Positions 16,107 to 25,253 of a stretch of 57,923 nucleotides of DNA are shown piece by piece. The position numbers and the translations under genes were made by a program. Under the pieces are notes generated by a model, which did not search any database, was not told the origin of the DNA, and saw only the letters and a list, made by a program, of their open reading frames with translations. How positions within the stretch are numbered: the stretch's first letter is position 1; each line of letters opens with the position of its first letter. The DNA is from Rossellomorea aquimaris. Its GTDB lineage: Bacteria > Bacillota > Bacilli > Bacillales > Bacillaceae_B. Where the stretch lies: contig NZ_QNRJ01000002.1 of NCBI RefSeq assembly GCF_003315075.1, positions 410,094 through 468,016 on the forward strand, written 5' to 3'.

Positions 16107-16889
16107 TTATACATTTAATTGGGCATCTCTCGTAAATAATTGCTTATAACCCATTAATATAAAGCTGATGACTGTTAAGGCTACACTCCCCACTATGCCT
16201 AAAAGTATGGCAATCTGATACTCGATGGCCACTAATGGACTTATCCCCGAAAGAATCTGCCCTGTCATCATTCCAGGTAAAAAGATGATGCCCATCCCTA
16301 ACATATTATTGAGAGTGGGAAGAATCGCTGCATCAAAGGCATTATCTACATATTTCTTGGAGGCTGCTTTAGGGGTCGCTCCGAGCATGAGGGCCCCTTC
16401 TACCTTTTCTCTTTGATCCTTTAATCCCCCTAATAGAGTATTGATCCCCAGTGTAATGCCCGTCATGGAATTCCCGACAATCATTCCCGCTATGGGTATG
16501 AAATATCTCGGTTCGTACCAAGGGGAGAAATGGATCACCACCATATTAAAGTAGAATAAGCTAATGAGTGTTCCAATCAGTAAAGATAGGGCCGCAATCC
16601 CTTTCAGTTTCTTATCCATCTCGTATTTAACCTGTTTAAATATATTCCTGACGGCGAAGGCTTCCATAATTACAATGATACCTATCGTAAGCCACGGACT
16701 TGGATGATCAAAAATATAAGTTAGTATGTAACCTGCCATGATTAACTGAATGGTCATTCTAAAAGAAGCCAGGATGATCTGCTTCTCCCTGGAAATCCCT
16801 CTCCACTTCACAATGAACAACAATAGAAGAACGAATACGTATGCTGCTATAAATCTCCACAGCTCAATATCAATAATGCCTTTATCCAA
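16107..16889 (-). CDS. FetB-like ABC transporter permease (UPF0014)
   Basis: 260 aa from TTG 16889, which has AAGGAGAG six bases upstream; any longer frame runs back into the ATPase gene. About seven hydrophobic segments; conserved blocks GMIVGNSMTGI, MLGATPKAAS and LPGMMTGQILSG are typical of the YbbM/FetB family (E. coli FetB about 259 aa). FetAB is implicated in iron export and oxidative stress resistance in E. coli; the substrate here is inferred. 16 bases separate it from the ATPase stop, so the two form an operon. Confidence 0.85.
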   Translation of the reverse strand: MDKGIIDIELWRFIAAYVFVLLLLFIVKWRGISREKQIILASFRMTIQLIMAGYILTYIFDHPSPWLTIGIIVIMEAFAVRNIFKQVKYEMDKKLKGIAALSLLIGTLISLFYFNMVVIHFSPWYEPRYFIPIAGMIVGNSMTGITLGINTLLGGLKDQREKVEGALMLGATPKAASKKYVDNAFDAAILPTLNNMLGMGIIFLPGMMTGQILSGISPLVAIEYQIAILLGIVGSVALTVISFILMGYKQLFTRDAQLNV

Positions 16890-16905
16890 AATACTCTCTC
16901 CTTCT

Positions 16906-17520
16906 TTATTTTGATATGGTAATGATCTCTTCACCATATTGCTCGGCAACGTTGGTCGAATGAGTGACCATGATGATGGTTCCTCCATGACCTTTGGCAG
17001 TTTCGATAAAGCTTCTCATCACTTCAATTTCCGTTTCCTCATCTAGAGCAGACGTTGGCTCGTCCAATAAATAGACAGGTGGCTTCATCAATAGTACCCG
17101 GCCAAGGGACAGGCGCTGTCTTTCCCCTCCGGATAACCGTTCAGCAAGTCCATCCAAAGGTTTATCCAGCTTTACGATTTCCAATGTCCTCATGAGTTCC
17201 TCACGACTTGCAGGGGGCTTCTCCGAAAAAATAAGACCCTTCTGCAAATCCTCTTCTACCGTTTCCCCGAACAATAAGGGGGTTTGTGAAATCATCACTA
17301 CTTCTCTTCGAAGTTTTACAGAGTCCATTTCTTGTAAGGGAGTCTCATTATAATAAATCGTTCCTTCATCTGGTAGATTCATTTTATTCAGCAATTTTAG
17401 AAGAGTAGATTTTCCCGCACCGCTTTCACCGATGAGGCAGGTTGTTCGGTTTGCGGATATCTCCATATGATCGATGCTTACTATATTTTTATATATTACG
17501 TTTTCTATTTGAAACAGCAT
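16906..17520 (-). CDS. FetA-like ABC transporter ATP-binding protein
   Basis: 204 aa. Walker A GESGAGKST, signature LSGGERQRLSLGR, Walker B VYLLDEPTSALD, and H-loop in IMVTHS. Start ATG 17520 with GGTGGAG close upstream; the earlier start adds unsupported residues. Paired with the UPF0014 permease at 16107-16889, which gives the family assignment (FetA/YbbL). Confidence 0.88.
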   Translation of the reverse strand: MLFQIENVIYKNIVSIDHMEISANRTTCLIGESGAGKSTLLKLLNKMNLPDEGTIYYNETPLQEMDSVKLRREVVMISQTPLLFGETVEEDLQKGLIFSEKPPASREELMRTLEIVKLDKPLDGLAERLSGGERQRLSLGRVLLMKPPVYLLDEPTSALDEETEIEVMRSFIETAKGHGGTIIMVTHSTNVAEQYGEEIITISK

Positions 17521-17576
17521 TAGCTCCACCTCTCCTAAATTTACATTTATCATACCCTAAAGAAGCATGAAATAAA

Positions 17577-17608
17577 GAAGCTGGTGCTCGAATTCGAGCA
17601 CCAGCTTC
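17577..17608. terminator. Perfect 32-bp palindromic terminator
   Basis: GAAGCTGGTGCTCGAA with its exact complement and no unpaired loop bases beyond the tip. It overlaps the stop codon of the DUF4129 gene and is followed on the minus strand by TTTATTTC. It ends the MoxR operon before fetAB. Confidence 0.8.
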
Positions 17609-18869
17609 ATTCATGTCTTGTATTCAAGGATTCGATATGTTCACGGATTCGCTTTGTGAATAAATCCACTTCATCCTGTTCCGGAACTCCACGTCCATAT
17701 CTCACGCGTTCGTATATAGTGAAAAATTGGGCATTTTCCTCAAGATCAATTCTAGCGAACCAAGCTTGGACATTTTCATTCGGAAGCCTGCCCACTTCAT
17801 TTTTGTATGCTTCTTTTTCTAACATTTCCATCGATTTTCTGATTGCGTCCCTTGCTTTAGAATATTCTATCTGCTCTTTTTGATTATGCGTATCAGCCTC
17901 TCCTCCTGCCCGGGTCATCATGACAGGTGTTGTCCCCTCATTCAAGGATAAATGTAAGGTCGTTTTTCTTTTCTTGAACAAATATATGATGGCAAAGAAA
18001 ACCAATAGGGCCAGCAATGCCTCGTCTACCCATGAAAACGAAAGTCCGTCACCAAGGGTTCCGAGCTGGGATTCATCATACGTTTGTTGTTCAATCTTAT
18101 TTCCGTCGCCCTTTTCCGGGTTACTTTCAAAAAACTTCATGATCGAATCCCTTAATTCAATCAATATACTAAAGATCGGGTTAACCAAAAAGGAGAATAG
18201 CCAAAACACCTTTTCAAGGAGCCAATAGACTCCTTGGCTGACCACTGAACTAGCAGCTGCAAGTATCCCACCGCTTACAAACACGATGAGCAGGAGGGCA
18301 AAAGGCTTGTATATACTCTTCTTTACTCCTGTACTATCGCTTGCCAACATCCTTTGAAACGAAGTGAAGGTCCCAATGAACGCGAATAAGAGAAATAGCA
18401 GACTGTAAACCAGATATGTGTTTTCCAACTGTCTGATGGATCCCGAGAATAAAGAAGCTGCAGAGATAAATAGAAAAATCAATACGTTCCCACTGCTGAC
18501 TTCAATTGACGGGTCCTTGATCTGTAGATAGGAGCTGATTCTCCAGTGCAAAAAGATCGCAGCGGGAATCAAAACCCACCAGGACGCCGAGAATAATAAG
18601 ATCCCCATTCCAACCCCCAGGGCAAACATCGCAAATAACAGGAGGGGATTGAAGCTCTGCACTTTGAAGGATATGGCCGTGTAAGTCAGTATCAAGATCA
18701 ACAACACTGCAAAAGCGGGCACGTATTGGTTCAACACGAGGTTTCCAGTAAATAGAAACGTCATGGCCAGCAGGACAAACAAAAGATCAATTCCTGCATA
18801 CAGCCCCATTTTGATAAAAAGCATTTTTTTATGTTTCGCTAGGAAGGAATTTTCAATGAACGATTCCAT
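17607..18869 (-). CDS. Membrane protein with C-terminal DUF4129
   Basis: 420 aa. About six membrane segments in residues 20-245, a hydrophilic extracytoplasmic loop, one more segment near 285-300, then a cytosolic DUF4129-type tail (EYSKARDAIRKSMEMLEKEA ... VQAWFARI ... YERVRYGRG). Third gene of a MoxR-DUF58-DUF4129 operon; in B. subtilis the equivalent YebA also carries a transglutaminase core, which I do not see here (no Cys-His-Asp block). It overlaps the DUF58 gene by 31 bases; AAGGAG lies 10 bases before the ATG. Role probably in envelope protein assembly or chaperoning, by family context only. Confidence 0.75.
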   Translation of the reverse strand: MESFIENSFLAKHKKMLFIKMGLYAGIDLLFVLLAMTFLFTGNLVLNQYVPAFAVLLILILTYTAISFKVQSFNPLLLFAMFALGVGMGILLFSASWWVLIPAAIFLHWRISSYLQIKDPSIEVSSGNVLIFLFISAASLFSGSIRQLENTYLVYSLLFLLFAFIGTFTSFQRMLASDSTGVKKSIYKPFALLLIVFVSGGILAAASSVVSQGVYWLLEKVFWLFSFLVNPIFSILIELRDSIMKFFESNPEKGDGNKIEQQTYDESQLGTLGDGLSFSWVDEALLALLVFFAIIYLFKKRKTTLHLSLNEGTTPVMMTRAGGEADTHNQKEQIEYSKARDAIRKSMEMLEKEAYKNEVGRLPNENVQAWFARIDLEENAQFFTIYERVRYGRGVPEQDEVDLFTKRIREHIESLNTRHE

Positions 18870-20032
18870 AATGTGACGACTCCTTGTTCTTCTTCTAAGC
18901 TCAGCTTAAAGATATGTGGATGGCCTTTGCCGATATTCTGCAATAAGTCCTCTTCCCTTGACCCAAGAGAACCGGCGACAATAAAGACGGACGGTACCAG
19001 TCGACGTAGATATAAATGCTGGAGGACGATGTGAAAGGGCATGGTGAATTCATCGGTCGATAAGGTAGCTAAAAGCTCCAGCCCTCTCTGCCGGTGCTTC
19101 CTTCCTGTCCCTGGCGGCAAATAATAATAAGGTGTAAGTCCCGGTGTTCTCACATTTAAGACCAGGGAATAAGAGATATTTTGCTCCACTGCAAGTTGCA
19201 TAAGATAAGCTGCATGCTTGATGATTGCCTCCAACTTGCTTGTAATGGCAAAACGATCAGAGATATTGATGGCAATCATCCACTCATTTTGAGTGGCTGG
19301 CGCGAAGATTTTCGTTTGCAGCTCGCCGGTTCGCGCAGAAGCCTTCCAATGGACGTCCTGAAATCGGTCTCCCTGTACGTACCCCCTTGTGCCTACGGGG
19401 TGGAACACATCATGAAACAAAGAATGGGGGGTAGATACGTCCCCTTGCCTTAATGTAAGCTGTTGTTCCACCATTTTTACAGGTGATGAAGAAGGGAACA
19501 CCATAATGGTGGTTGGAACTGAATCGAGCAGATTCAGGAGAACCTTACCACTTCCGAAGAGATGTGGGATCTCAAGTTGCATATTGGTAATACGGCATAA
19601 TCCTCTTCTCTTGCCTTTGACCGGCAGCGAAATCTGCCCCTCTTCATTTTTTCGAATGGAGAATGGGATGGATACCTCGATCTCATTCGCAATGCCCAAT
19701 GAATATGGATGCTTTGTTGGCTCTACAATATCTTTAAATGTCATCTTCAATGTTGCTCCCCAAATGGGAAGTCCTTTGTTTTCAAGTTTAAACACCCAAT
19801 TATCTTCCTCATCACAATGAAGCTTTAATCTGCGTTGGGATCTTTCAATCATGACTCCCTCTCCAACTTTTAGCAAATACCATTGATGAACGCGAAAATA
19901 GAGGATGATCAACAGGAAAATCCCCAATCCAACATACGATTGTACATAGAAGCTTGCTGTCCCGACAATGACAAGGAGCACTAAACTTATGGATATATAA
20001 GGGTCTTCTACTACTTCGCGCTTCCAGTTCAC
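18839..20032 (-). CDS. DUF58 domain protein
   Basis: 397 aa. Two N-terminal membrane helices (about 15-50), a beta-rich region, then the DUF58 hallmark GTRGYVQGDRFQDVHWKASARTG-type block (seen as YVQGDRFQDVHWKASARTG). A von Willebrand A-like C-terminal fold is likely. Works with the MoxR AAA+ ATPase encoded upstream, with which it overlaps by four bases (ATGA). B. subtilis YeaD is the comparable protein. Function not established. Confidence 0.85.
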   Translation of the reverse strand: MNWKREVVEDPYISISLVLLVIVGTASFYVQSYVGLGIFLLIILYFRVHQWYLLKVGEGVMIERSQRRLKLHCDEEDNWVFKLENKGLPIWGATLKMTFKDIVEPTKHPYSLGIANEIEVSIPFSIRKNEEGQISLPVKGKRRGLCRITNMQLEIPHLFGSGKVLLNLLDSVPTTIMVFPSSSPVKMVEQQLTLRQGDVSTPHSLFHDVFHPVGTRGYVQGDRFQDVHWKASARTGELQTKIFAPATQNEWMIAINISDRFAITSKLEAIIKHAAYLMQLAVEQNISYSLVLNVRTPGLTPYYYLPPGTGRKHRQRGLELLATLSTDEFTMPFHIVLQHLYLRRLVPSVFIVAGSLGSREEDLLQNIGKGHPHIFKLSLEEEQGVVTLWNRSLKIPS

Positions 20033-20970
20033 TGCGCCTGCCTCGCTTCAACAGGCAGCGTGGCCATCTCTATTATTCTGTCAATCAATTCTTCAGGTGT
20101 CCTAGTAAGGGAGGCCTCAATGGTTAATTGAACTCTATGCTGAAGGACAAATGGTGCTACCGCTACGACATCCTGGGGTCTGACGAAGTCCCTCCCCTCT
20201 ATGAATGCCTGGGCCTGGGATGCTTTTAAAAGAGCTAAACTTGCACGTGGACTCGCCCCTACTTCAACCCATTCATGCTCCCTTGTCTCCCTTGTGATCT
20301 GAAGGATATAAGATTCGATATCCTCAGAGATATGTACCTCTTTAACGAGACTTGAAAGAGATTGAATTTCACCCAGGCTCATCACCTTTTCTACTGTATG
20401 TAAAGGCTGTGAAGATTTAAATCGATTAAGAATACTGCGCTCCTCTTCGAAACTTGGATAGGCAAATGGAATCTTCAACAGAAAACGATCCAGCTGGGCT
20501 GCTGGTAGAGGAAATGTCCCCTGCTGTGATTCAATCGGGTTTTGCGTCGCTACTACTATGAACGGAGGCTGTAATGATACCGTTTCTCCATCGATGGTGA
20601 TCTGTTTCTCTTCCATCACTTCAAGTAAACTTGCCTGGGTTCTGGGAGTAGCTCTATTAATTTCATCTGCTAATAACACATTAGTGACGACTGGTCCGGT
20701 TCTCAATTCGAATTCCTGGGTTTTTGGATTAAAAAACTGAATGCCTGTGACATCACTCGGCAATACATCCGGTGTGAATTGTATTCGCTTAAAATCTCCT
20801 TCAATACAATGTGAAAATGTCTTAGCCAATAATGTTTTACCGGTCCCCGGTACACTCTCCAGCAAGACGTGACCTTCCTGAAGTAAGGCGATCAATAGAA
20901 GATCCACTTCTTTCTCCCTTCCAATCAGGACTTTGCTCATTTCTTTTTTTATGTTTTGTATAGTAGACAC
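20029..20970 (-). CDS. MoxR-family AAA+ ATPase
   Basis: 313 aa. Walker A in ESVPGTGKTLLAK (about residues 39-51), Walker B LLADEINRATPRTQ, sensor 1 VVATQNPIE, arginine-finger region QLDRFL. GTG start at 20970 with GGGGGAGCAAAG upstream. First gene of a three-gene operon with DUF58 and DUF4129 proteins, a common arrangement in which MoxR acts as an ATP-driven chaperone or metal-insertion factor for the VWA-like partner. Confidence 0.92.
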   Translation of the reverse strand: MSTIQNIKKEMSKVLIGREKEVDLLLIALLQEGHVLLESVPGTGKTLLAKTFSHCIEGDFKRIQFTPDVLPSDVTGIQFFNPKTQEFELRTGPVVTNVLLADEINRATPRTQASLLEVMEEKQITIDGETVSLQPPFIVVATQNPIESQQGTFPLPAAQLDRFLLKIPFAYPSFEEERSILNRFKSSQPLHTVEKVMSLGEIQSLSSLVKEVHISEDIESYILQITRETREHEWVEVGASPRASLALLKASQAQAFIEGRDFVRPQDVVAVAPFVLQHRVQLTIEASLTRTPEELIDRIIEMATLPVEARQAQ

Positions 20971-21094
20971 CTTTGCTCCCCCTCTATTTATCTATTAATC
21001 TTTAAAACAGTAGTGAATATTTTTCGAATATTCTTAAAATACAACCATTCTCATTATACCATAGTATGTTGTTAAAATATCCCTTTTTCCGAAC

Positions 21095-21137
21095 GAAAAA
21101 ATGCCGGTCACCATCCCTGTCTTGGGTTCGTAACCGG
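21095..21137 (-). terminator. Terminator of the SDR gene
   Basis: CCGGTTAC pairs with GTGACCGG across a ~18-base loop, followed on the minus strand by CATTTTTTCG. Confidence 0.7.
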
Positions 21138-21195
21138 TAGGTCTTCTATGTTCATACACATTTTTATTAATACTTATCCTATCCCCAGAACCGTG

Positions 21196-21942
21196 TTAAT
21201 GCTCATAGATCATCTTCCTTGTCATTCCACCATCCACCACTAAGTTTTCCCCAGTAATGAAATCATTATCAGGATGAGCAAGAAATAAGCATGCCCTTGC
21301 TATGTCTTCGGGTTTTCCGACTCTGCCAGAAGGATGCTGGTCATGGTCCTTGTCCCGTAATGATTCATAATCTTCGGTTTGAATCCAGCCGGGACTAATT
21401 GAATTCACCCGGATTCCAAACTCACTCAGTGTAATGGCCATTGAACGAGTCAAACTCACAATGCCCCCTTTTGTTGCAGAGTAGGCTTCCGTATCCGGTT
21501 CTGACATTGAAGCTCTGGTAGAGGCCATATTAATGATGCAACCTCCTCGGTTCTTCATTAACGCGGCCCCCTCTCTACTGCAATAGAAGACACTGCTTAA
21601 GTTTGACGAAAGAATGCTGTCCCAGTCCTCGGGATCCATCTCCCAAAAGGACATGAACTTCGAAACACCTGCATTGTTAATAAGTACGTCCACCACGCCA
21701 TGATCTTCTTTTATCTTTGAAAAGACATTTTTCACTTGTTGATAGACTCCTACATTCACCTTATGAAACCGTGTTGAATAACCTTTAGAATTAAGCTGCA
21801 GCGACAATTCCTCCCCGTTATCCCCATCCATGTCCATAAATTCAACAGCTGCGCCTCGCTTCGCAAATTCTTCAACCAGCGTTTTACCGATCCCATTCGC
21901 TCCACCTGTTATGCAGACAATTTTATCATTCAACCTTGTCAT
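21196..21942 (-). CDS. Short-chain dehydrogenase/reductase (classical SDR)
   Basis: 248 aa. NAD(P) motif TGGANGIG, acidic residue after beta2 (EFMDMDGD, suggesting NAD preference), NNAG, catalytic Ser (MASTRAS) and YSATKGG. Substrate not predictable. Start is uncertain: the only ribosome site, GAGGGAG, abuts ATG 21942 with no spacing but lies nine bases before an in-frame TTG at 21933, so the protein may begin NDKIVCITGG. Single gene with its own terminator. Confidence 0.88.
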   Translation of the reverse strand: MTRLNDKIVCITGGANGIGKTLVEEFAKRGAAVEFMDMDGDNGEELSLQLNSKGYSTRFHKVNVGVYQQVKNVFSKIKEDHGVVDVLINNAGVSKFMSFWEMDPEDWDSILSSNLSSVFYCSREGAALMKNRGGCIINMASTRASMSEPDTEAYSATKGGIVSLTRSMAITLSEFGIRVNSISPGWIQTEDYESLRDKDHDQHPSGRVGKPEDIARACLFLAHPDNDFITGENLVVDGGMTRKMIYEH

Positions 21943-22043
21943 CTCCCTCTATCTTCAATTATTTTCATTTACGATTCACCCATCATTCTTCCTAACAAGC
22001 ATACCCTTTCCCCATGGCCCTCAACCCTCTCTCAGACATATAG

Positions 22044-22093
22044 AAAAGGATTAACCTGTGAAAATGCCGGGGCATTACAAGGTTAATCCTTTT
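22044..22093 (-). terminator. Terminator of the first Spo0E-like gene
   Basis: 13-bp stem AAAAGGATTAACC with a central GC-rich inner hairpin; minus-strand reading ends in TTTTC. Confidence 0.75.
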
Positions 22094-22095
22094 AT

Positions 22096-22275
22096 TTATT
22101 GTACTATCTTATTTTTTGTAGGTTTATTACGATCATTACGCTGATGAATATTGATTAAGGCATCCAGCTCTTTGCTAAGTTGAATGGTGGCTGGACTGTT
22201 AAGCCCAAAACGTACGCCTGATTGTATCATCTTCCATCTTACCGTTTCAATTCGAGCCACAATGGTCCCATTCAT
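22096..22275 (-). CDS. Spo0E-like aspartyl-phosphate phosphatase
   Basis: 59 aa from ATG 22275 (AGAGGTG six bases upstream). Two-helix pattern of the Spo0E family: a first helix with IETVRWKMIQSGVRFGLNSP and then the signature LSKELDALIN (canonical SQELDxLI; here Lys for Gln). Spo0E proteins dephosphorylate Spo0A~P and delay sporulation. Whether this variant acts on Spo0A is not known. Separate gene with terminator downstream. Confidence 0.75.
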   Translation of the reverse strand: MNGTIVARIETVRWKMIQSGVRFGLNSPATIQLSKELDALINIHQRNDRNKPTKNKIVQ

Positions 22276-22382
22276 CAACATCACCTCTTTTTCTTTCCTC
22301 TATTTTACTATTAATTCCACGTAGAGAAAAGAAAAAAGTATCCGAACGCTATTTTGATATTGAGTGAAATCCTGCGTAATGA

Positions 22383-22973
22383 TTATTTTGCGAAGCGGTG
22401 TTTTCCAATGGTTAGCAATGTGTCTCTATTGGTAATCCAATCGCTTGTAGATGTTACTGGATTATAGAAGAAGAGAGAACCTTGTCCCTGGCCTCTGAAA
22501 GCCAAAGCCTCTTGAACAGCGTCTCTCGCTTCCTGAGAAGGCGCTTTGTTGATTTCCCCGTTTTGAACAGGTGAAAAGGCATAATGACCGTTTGCTACCT
22601 GGTAGATTACTTCTTTAATAGAGTTAGGGAATTCAGTGGAATCCACTCGGTTTAAAACAACGGTTGCAACAGCCACTTTACCTGCATATGGTTCTCCTTT
22701 AGCTTCTGCATGAACCAGTTTTGCCAGTAACTCGCGATCTTCAACCGTTACTTCATTTTCCGGTATCGCTAACGTTTGACCTGGATGAATTTCATTCGCT
22801 TTCAAGTCGTTCTCTTTTTTGAGTTGAAGGACAGATACAGATTTCTCCTTACCTATATCCCAAAGTGACTCACCATTTTCTACAGTGTGTACTCCTTTAG
22901 CTGCAATAGTTTGAGTAGAGAATGAAACAATCGAAAGTGCTGCAATCCCTACTAGTAAGCTTTTCTTAATCAT
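22383..22973 (-). CDS. ykvT: Secreted LysM-SleB-type cell-wall hydrolase YkvT
   Basis: 196 aa. Signal peptide (about 1-24, MIKKSLLVGIAALSIVSFST), one LysM domain (about 28-72, HTVENGESLWDIGKEKSVSV, PGQTLAIP), then a Hydrolase_2/SleB catalytic domain (about 80-195) with the family Glu in LVHAEAKGEPYAGKVAVATV and the motif VLNRV. It probably cleaves peptidoglycan outside the cell (SleB-type lytic activity). Length and order match B. subtilis YkvT. AGGAGG precedes the ATG. Confidence 0.88.
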   Translation of the reverse strand: MIKKSLLVGIAALSIVSFSTQTIAAKGVHTVENGESLWDIGKEKSVSVLQLKKENDLKANEIHPGQTLAIPENEVTVEDRELLAKLVHAEAKGEPYAGKVAVATVVLNRVDSTEFPNSIKEVIYQVANGHYAFSPVQNGEINKAPSQEARDAVQEALAFRGQGQGSLFFYNPVTSTSDWITNRDTLLTIGKHRFAK

Positions 22974-23116
22974 ATTTCTACCTCCTAATTAGCGCTCCCC
23001 ACTAAGATAACAACGAATAAACAGGATTTCATCAGGTAATGGTTACCACCTTCCGTTTTTTGTAGCCCGGCAAGGCATTCTAAAAAACCATAGTGCTTCA
23101 TATATTGGAAATGAAC

Positions 23117-23147
23117 AAAAAAAAAAAAACGGAGGATCTAAATCCCC
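23117..23147 (-). terminator. Terminator with 12-T tract
   Basis: CGG-GGAT/ATCC-CCG stem with one mismatch, followed on the minus strand by a run of twelve Ts (A tract 23117-23128). Ends the 64-aa gene. Confidence 0.75.
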
Positions 23148-23154
23148 GCTTCTT

Positions 23155-23349
23155 CTAACTTCTTGGTGTATCTAAATAGTGATAAAGAATATTACCGCCA
23201 TGCTGAGCCACTCCACGGAACTGTTTAAAATCCTCTTGTTTAACGAGTACAGATCGAAAGGGAAGAAAGTCTTCTTTCATCACTCTTATTTCTTCAATCT
23301 CTTTTGTGCGCAATAAATTTAATTGTTCAAGAATTTCTGTTTCACTCAT
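23155..23349 (-). CDS. Hypothetical 64-aa protein
   Basis: Not firmly recognised. Begins MSETEILEQLNLLRTKEIEE, a helical start, followed by FLPFRSVLVKQEDFKQFRG and ending YHYLDTPRS. Cytosolic, mildly acidic. ATG 23349 chosen because GGAGG lies seven bases upstream. It is divergent from ykvS, and has its own terminator. Confidence 0.7.
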   Translation of the reverse strand: MSETEILEQLNLLRTKEIEEIRVMKEDFLPFRSVLVKQEDFKQFRGVAQHGGNILYHYLDTPRS

Positions 23350-23514
23350 AACCAAACCTCCATCCTGAATGTCTCTATTGTAGGTTTAAAAGGGTGTAAA
23401 ACTCAAGAATAATTTTTTTGATGAAATTTTTAGAAAACTCTTTACCTTTCCTGGAGTTTACGTCAGAATATTAGTAATCGTTTGTAGAATTTTGGCAAAA
23501 AGGGGCGACCTCTC

Positions 23515-23694
23515 ATGAAAAAAGCAGAAATTGGAAATGTGATTGAATTTAGAAAAGGTTTAAAAGGTATTGTAGAGAAAGTAAATGAAAACTCGGTTAT
23601 CGTTGATCTGACGTACATGAAAAATTATCGGGACCTTGAACTGGAAGAAAAAACAGTTGTTAATCATAAAAACTATAAAATAGTTGAAGCATAG
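23515..23694 (+). CDS. ykvS: YkvS-like small protein (DUF2187)
   Basis: 59 aa, a gene easily missed because of its size. Sequence begins MKKAEIGNVIEFRKGLKGIV and contains ENSVIVDLTYMKNYRDLEL and VVNHKNYKIVEA, which match my memory of B. subtilis YkvS (KOW-like beta fold, DUF2187). AAGGGG nine bases before ATG, strong terminator 12 bases after the stop. Function unknown; the fold suggests nucleic-acid or protein binding. Confidence 0.88.
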   Translation: MKKAEIGNVIEFRKGLKGIVEKVNENSVIVDLTYMKNYRDLELEEKTVVNHKNYKIVEA

Positions 23695-23705
23695 TACAAT
23701 CATCT

Positions 23706-23735
23706 AAAAGGTGGAGAATAAAACTCCACCTTTTT
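23706..23735 (+). terminator. Terminator of ykvS
   Basis: AAAAGGTGGAG/CTCCACCTTTT stem, 7-base loop, TTTTT tail. Confidence 0.85.
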
Positions 23736-23824
23736 AAATTGAGCTCTTAAACAAGAGAAAGGTTTACGGAAATGTCTTTAAGGATACTCTTATAGCATAC
23801 TGTTTCGTAAGGTGGACCCCCGTC

Positions 23825-25210
23825 ATGAATTTAAATATTCACATTGTTAACAAAGCCAGGAAAAGCTTTTGGTTTGTACCCTTTTTATTTTCACTCATCT
23901 CATTAGCACTTGCTCTCATCACCTTCTATTTTGATTGGTGGTTGAGTCAGCATGAGTATCCTTTGTTCCCTAAGGTACTGTTTTCCAATTTTGATTTATC
24001 CATGACTATCATCAGTACGATTGCGTCTTCGATCATGACCATGACGACGATTACCTTTTCAACGATTATGGTCGTATTAACCACTTTCTTGTCCCAATAT
24101 TCACCCAGGACCCTGCAGAACTTCATTAATGACCGTCCCACACAACGGGTTCTAGCCATTTTTGTTTCGGGTGTGGTCTACTGCATCACGTTGTTGATTC
24201 TCCTTCAGGACGAGTCCGGACAAAAATTATATATTTCTTCTGCCTTTGCCGGTATAGTGGCGATTATTTGTTTATTTGTTTTCGTCTACTTTGTTCATCA
24301 TGTTTCCAATTGGGTGAAGGTAAGTAATTTAATACATAATATAACAATCAAAACCAATCAAAAAATCGATAATAGTTATTTATATAGAAAGAATGCCATC
24401 AATGAACAGCCTTCAACCTTTAATGAGGCGCTCTTTGACGAGACGGAGCCCATTTTGGTGTATAGTGAGCAATCGGGTTACTTACAACAGATCAATATTG
24501 AAGGGATGATCAATAAAGCTGCCAAGGATGAAGCAGTCATCCGCATGGTGAAAACACCCGGTGAATACTTACTTGAAGGAACCCCCGTCATGACCGCCTG
24601 GACGACGAATAAAGAGATTGATGTAGAAGACTACTTGGAATTTCTCGTACTCGGGCCTGATAAAGAGCCCATGGAAGACATTGAACTTGGGATAAGAAAG
24701 CTGGTTGAAATAGCCCTGAGAGCCATTTCTCCCGCCATCAATGATCCGAATACGGCCAAAAACTGTATAGAAGAGATCGGGATCATTCTATCGAAGCTGG
24801 CTAAACACAAGCTTCCAAGCTCTTATTTATCGGATGAAGAAAACAATGTGCGAATCATATTGGAGCAGCCGACCTTTGGCGATTTTCTATACAAGAGTTT
24901 TTACCAGTTAAGGCATTACGGCAAGCAGGACATATCCATTATTGCAGAAATCCTCTCTTCACTGAGAATGATAGGGGAAAACAATAGCGAAGAAACGAAG
25001 CGCATGGTCTGGAGGTTTAAAGACTATATTCTCGAAGGAATCGACTATGACAGCCTTCAAAACCTCGACATGCAGTATATTATGAGACATCTGGATGAAT
25101 TAGCTGCAGCTTGCAGACAAACGAATTGGGATAAGGATGAAGTTCGGAATAAATATTTCCCCGAACAATATAAGACAGGCGACTCTTACCATCATCAGAA
25201 AGAAGAGTAA
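23825..25210 (+). CDS. DUF2254 family membrane protein
   Basis: 461 aa. Four membrane helices near the N-terminus (about 16-38, 60-85, 108-126, 137-160), with IASSIMTMTTITFSTIMVVL typical of DUF2254, then a large cytosolic domain (about 170-440) with ISPAINDPNTAKNCIEEI. Function unknown; the family is sometimes annotated as a putative transporter or channel. AAGGTGG lies 9 bases before the ATG. Single gene ending in the bidirectional terminator at 25221-25253. Confidence 0.85.
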   Translation: MNLNIHIVNKARKSFWFVPFLFSLISLALALITFYFDWWLSQHEYPLFPKVLFSNFDLSMTIISTIASSIMTMTTITFSTIMVVLTTFLSQYSPRTLQNFINDRPTQRVLAIFVSGVVYCITLLILLQDESGQKLYISSAFAGIVAIICLFVFVYFVHHVSNWVKVSNLIHNITIKTNQKIDNSYLYRKNAINEQPSTFNEALFDETEPILVYSEQSGYLQQINIEGMINKAAKDEAVIRMVKTPGEYLLEGTPVMTAWTTNKEIDVEDYLEFLVLGPDKEPMEDIELGIRKLVEIALRAISPAINDPNTAKNCIEEIGIILSKLAKHKLPSSYLSDEENNVRIILEQPTFGDFLYKSFYQLRHYGKQDISIIAEILSSLRMIGENNSEETKRMVWRFKDYILEGIDYDSLQNLDMQYIMRHLDELAAACRQTNWDKDEVRNKYFPEQYKTGDSYHHQKEE

Positions 25211-25220
25211 TTGGAGCCAA

Positions 25221-25253
25221 GAAAAAACGGATGCCCGAGACATCCGTTTTTTC
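25221..25253. terminator. Bidirectional terminator
   Basis: 13-bp stem GAAAAAACGGATG with its complement; A and T tracts on both sides let it stop both the DUF2254 gene and the convergent 39-aa gene. Confidence 0.85.

Noticed and set aside
17577..17608. Perfect 32-bp palindrome as a possible operator or recombination site
   Set aside because: Its position over the stop codon of an operon's last gene, with a T-rich tail, is fully explained by an intrinsic terminator.
22974..23154. c-di-AMP (ydaO-type) riboswitch upstream of the ykvT cell-wall hydrolase
   Set aside because: GAAATCC and GGTAACC fragments are present but the ordered conserved blocks of the motif are not. Only a weak imperfect dyad AGGTAATGGTTACCACCT (23034-23051) is seen.
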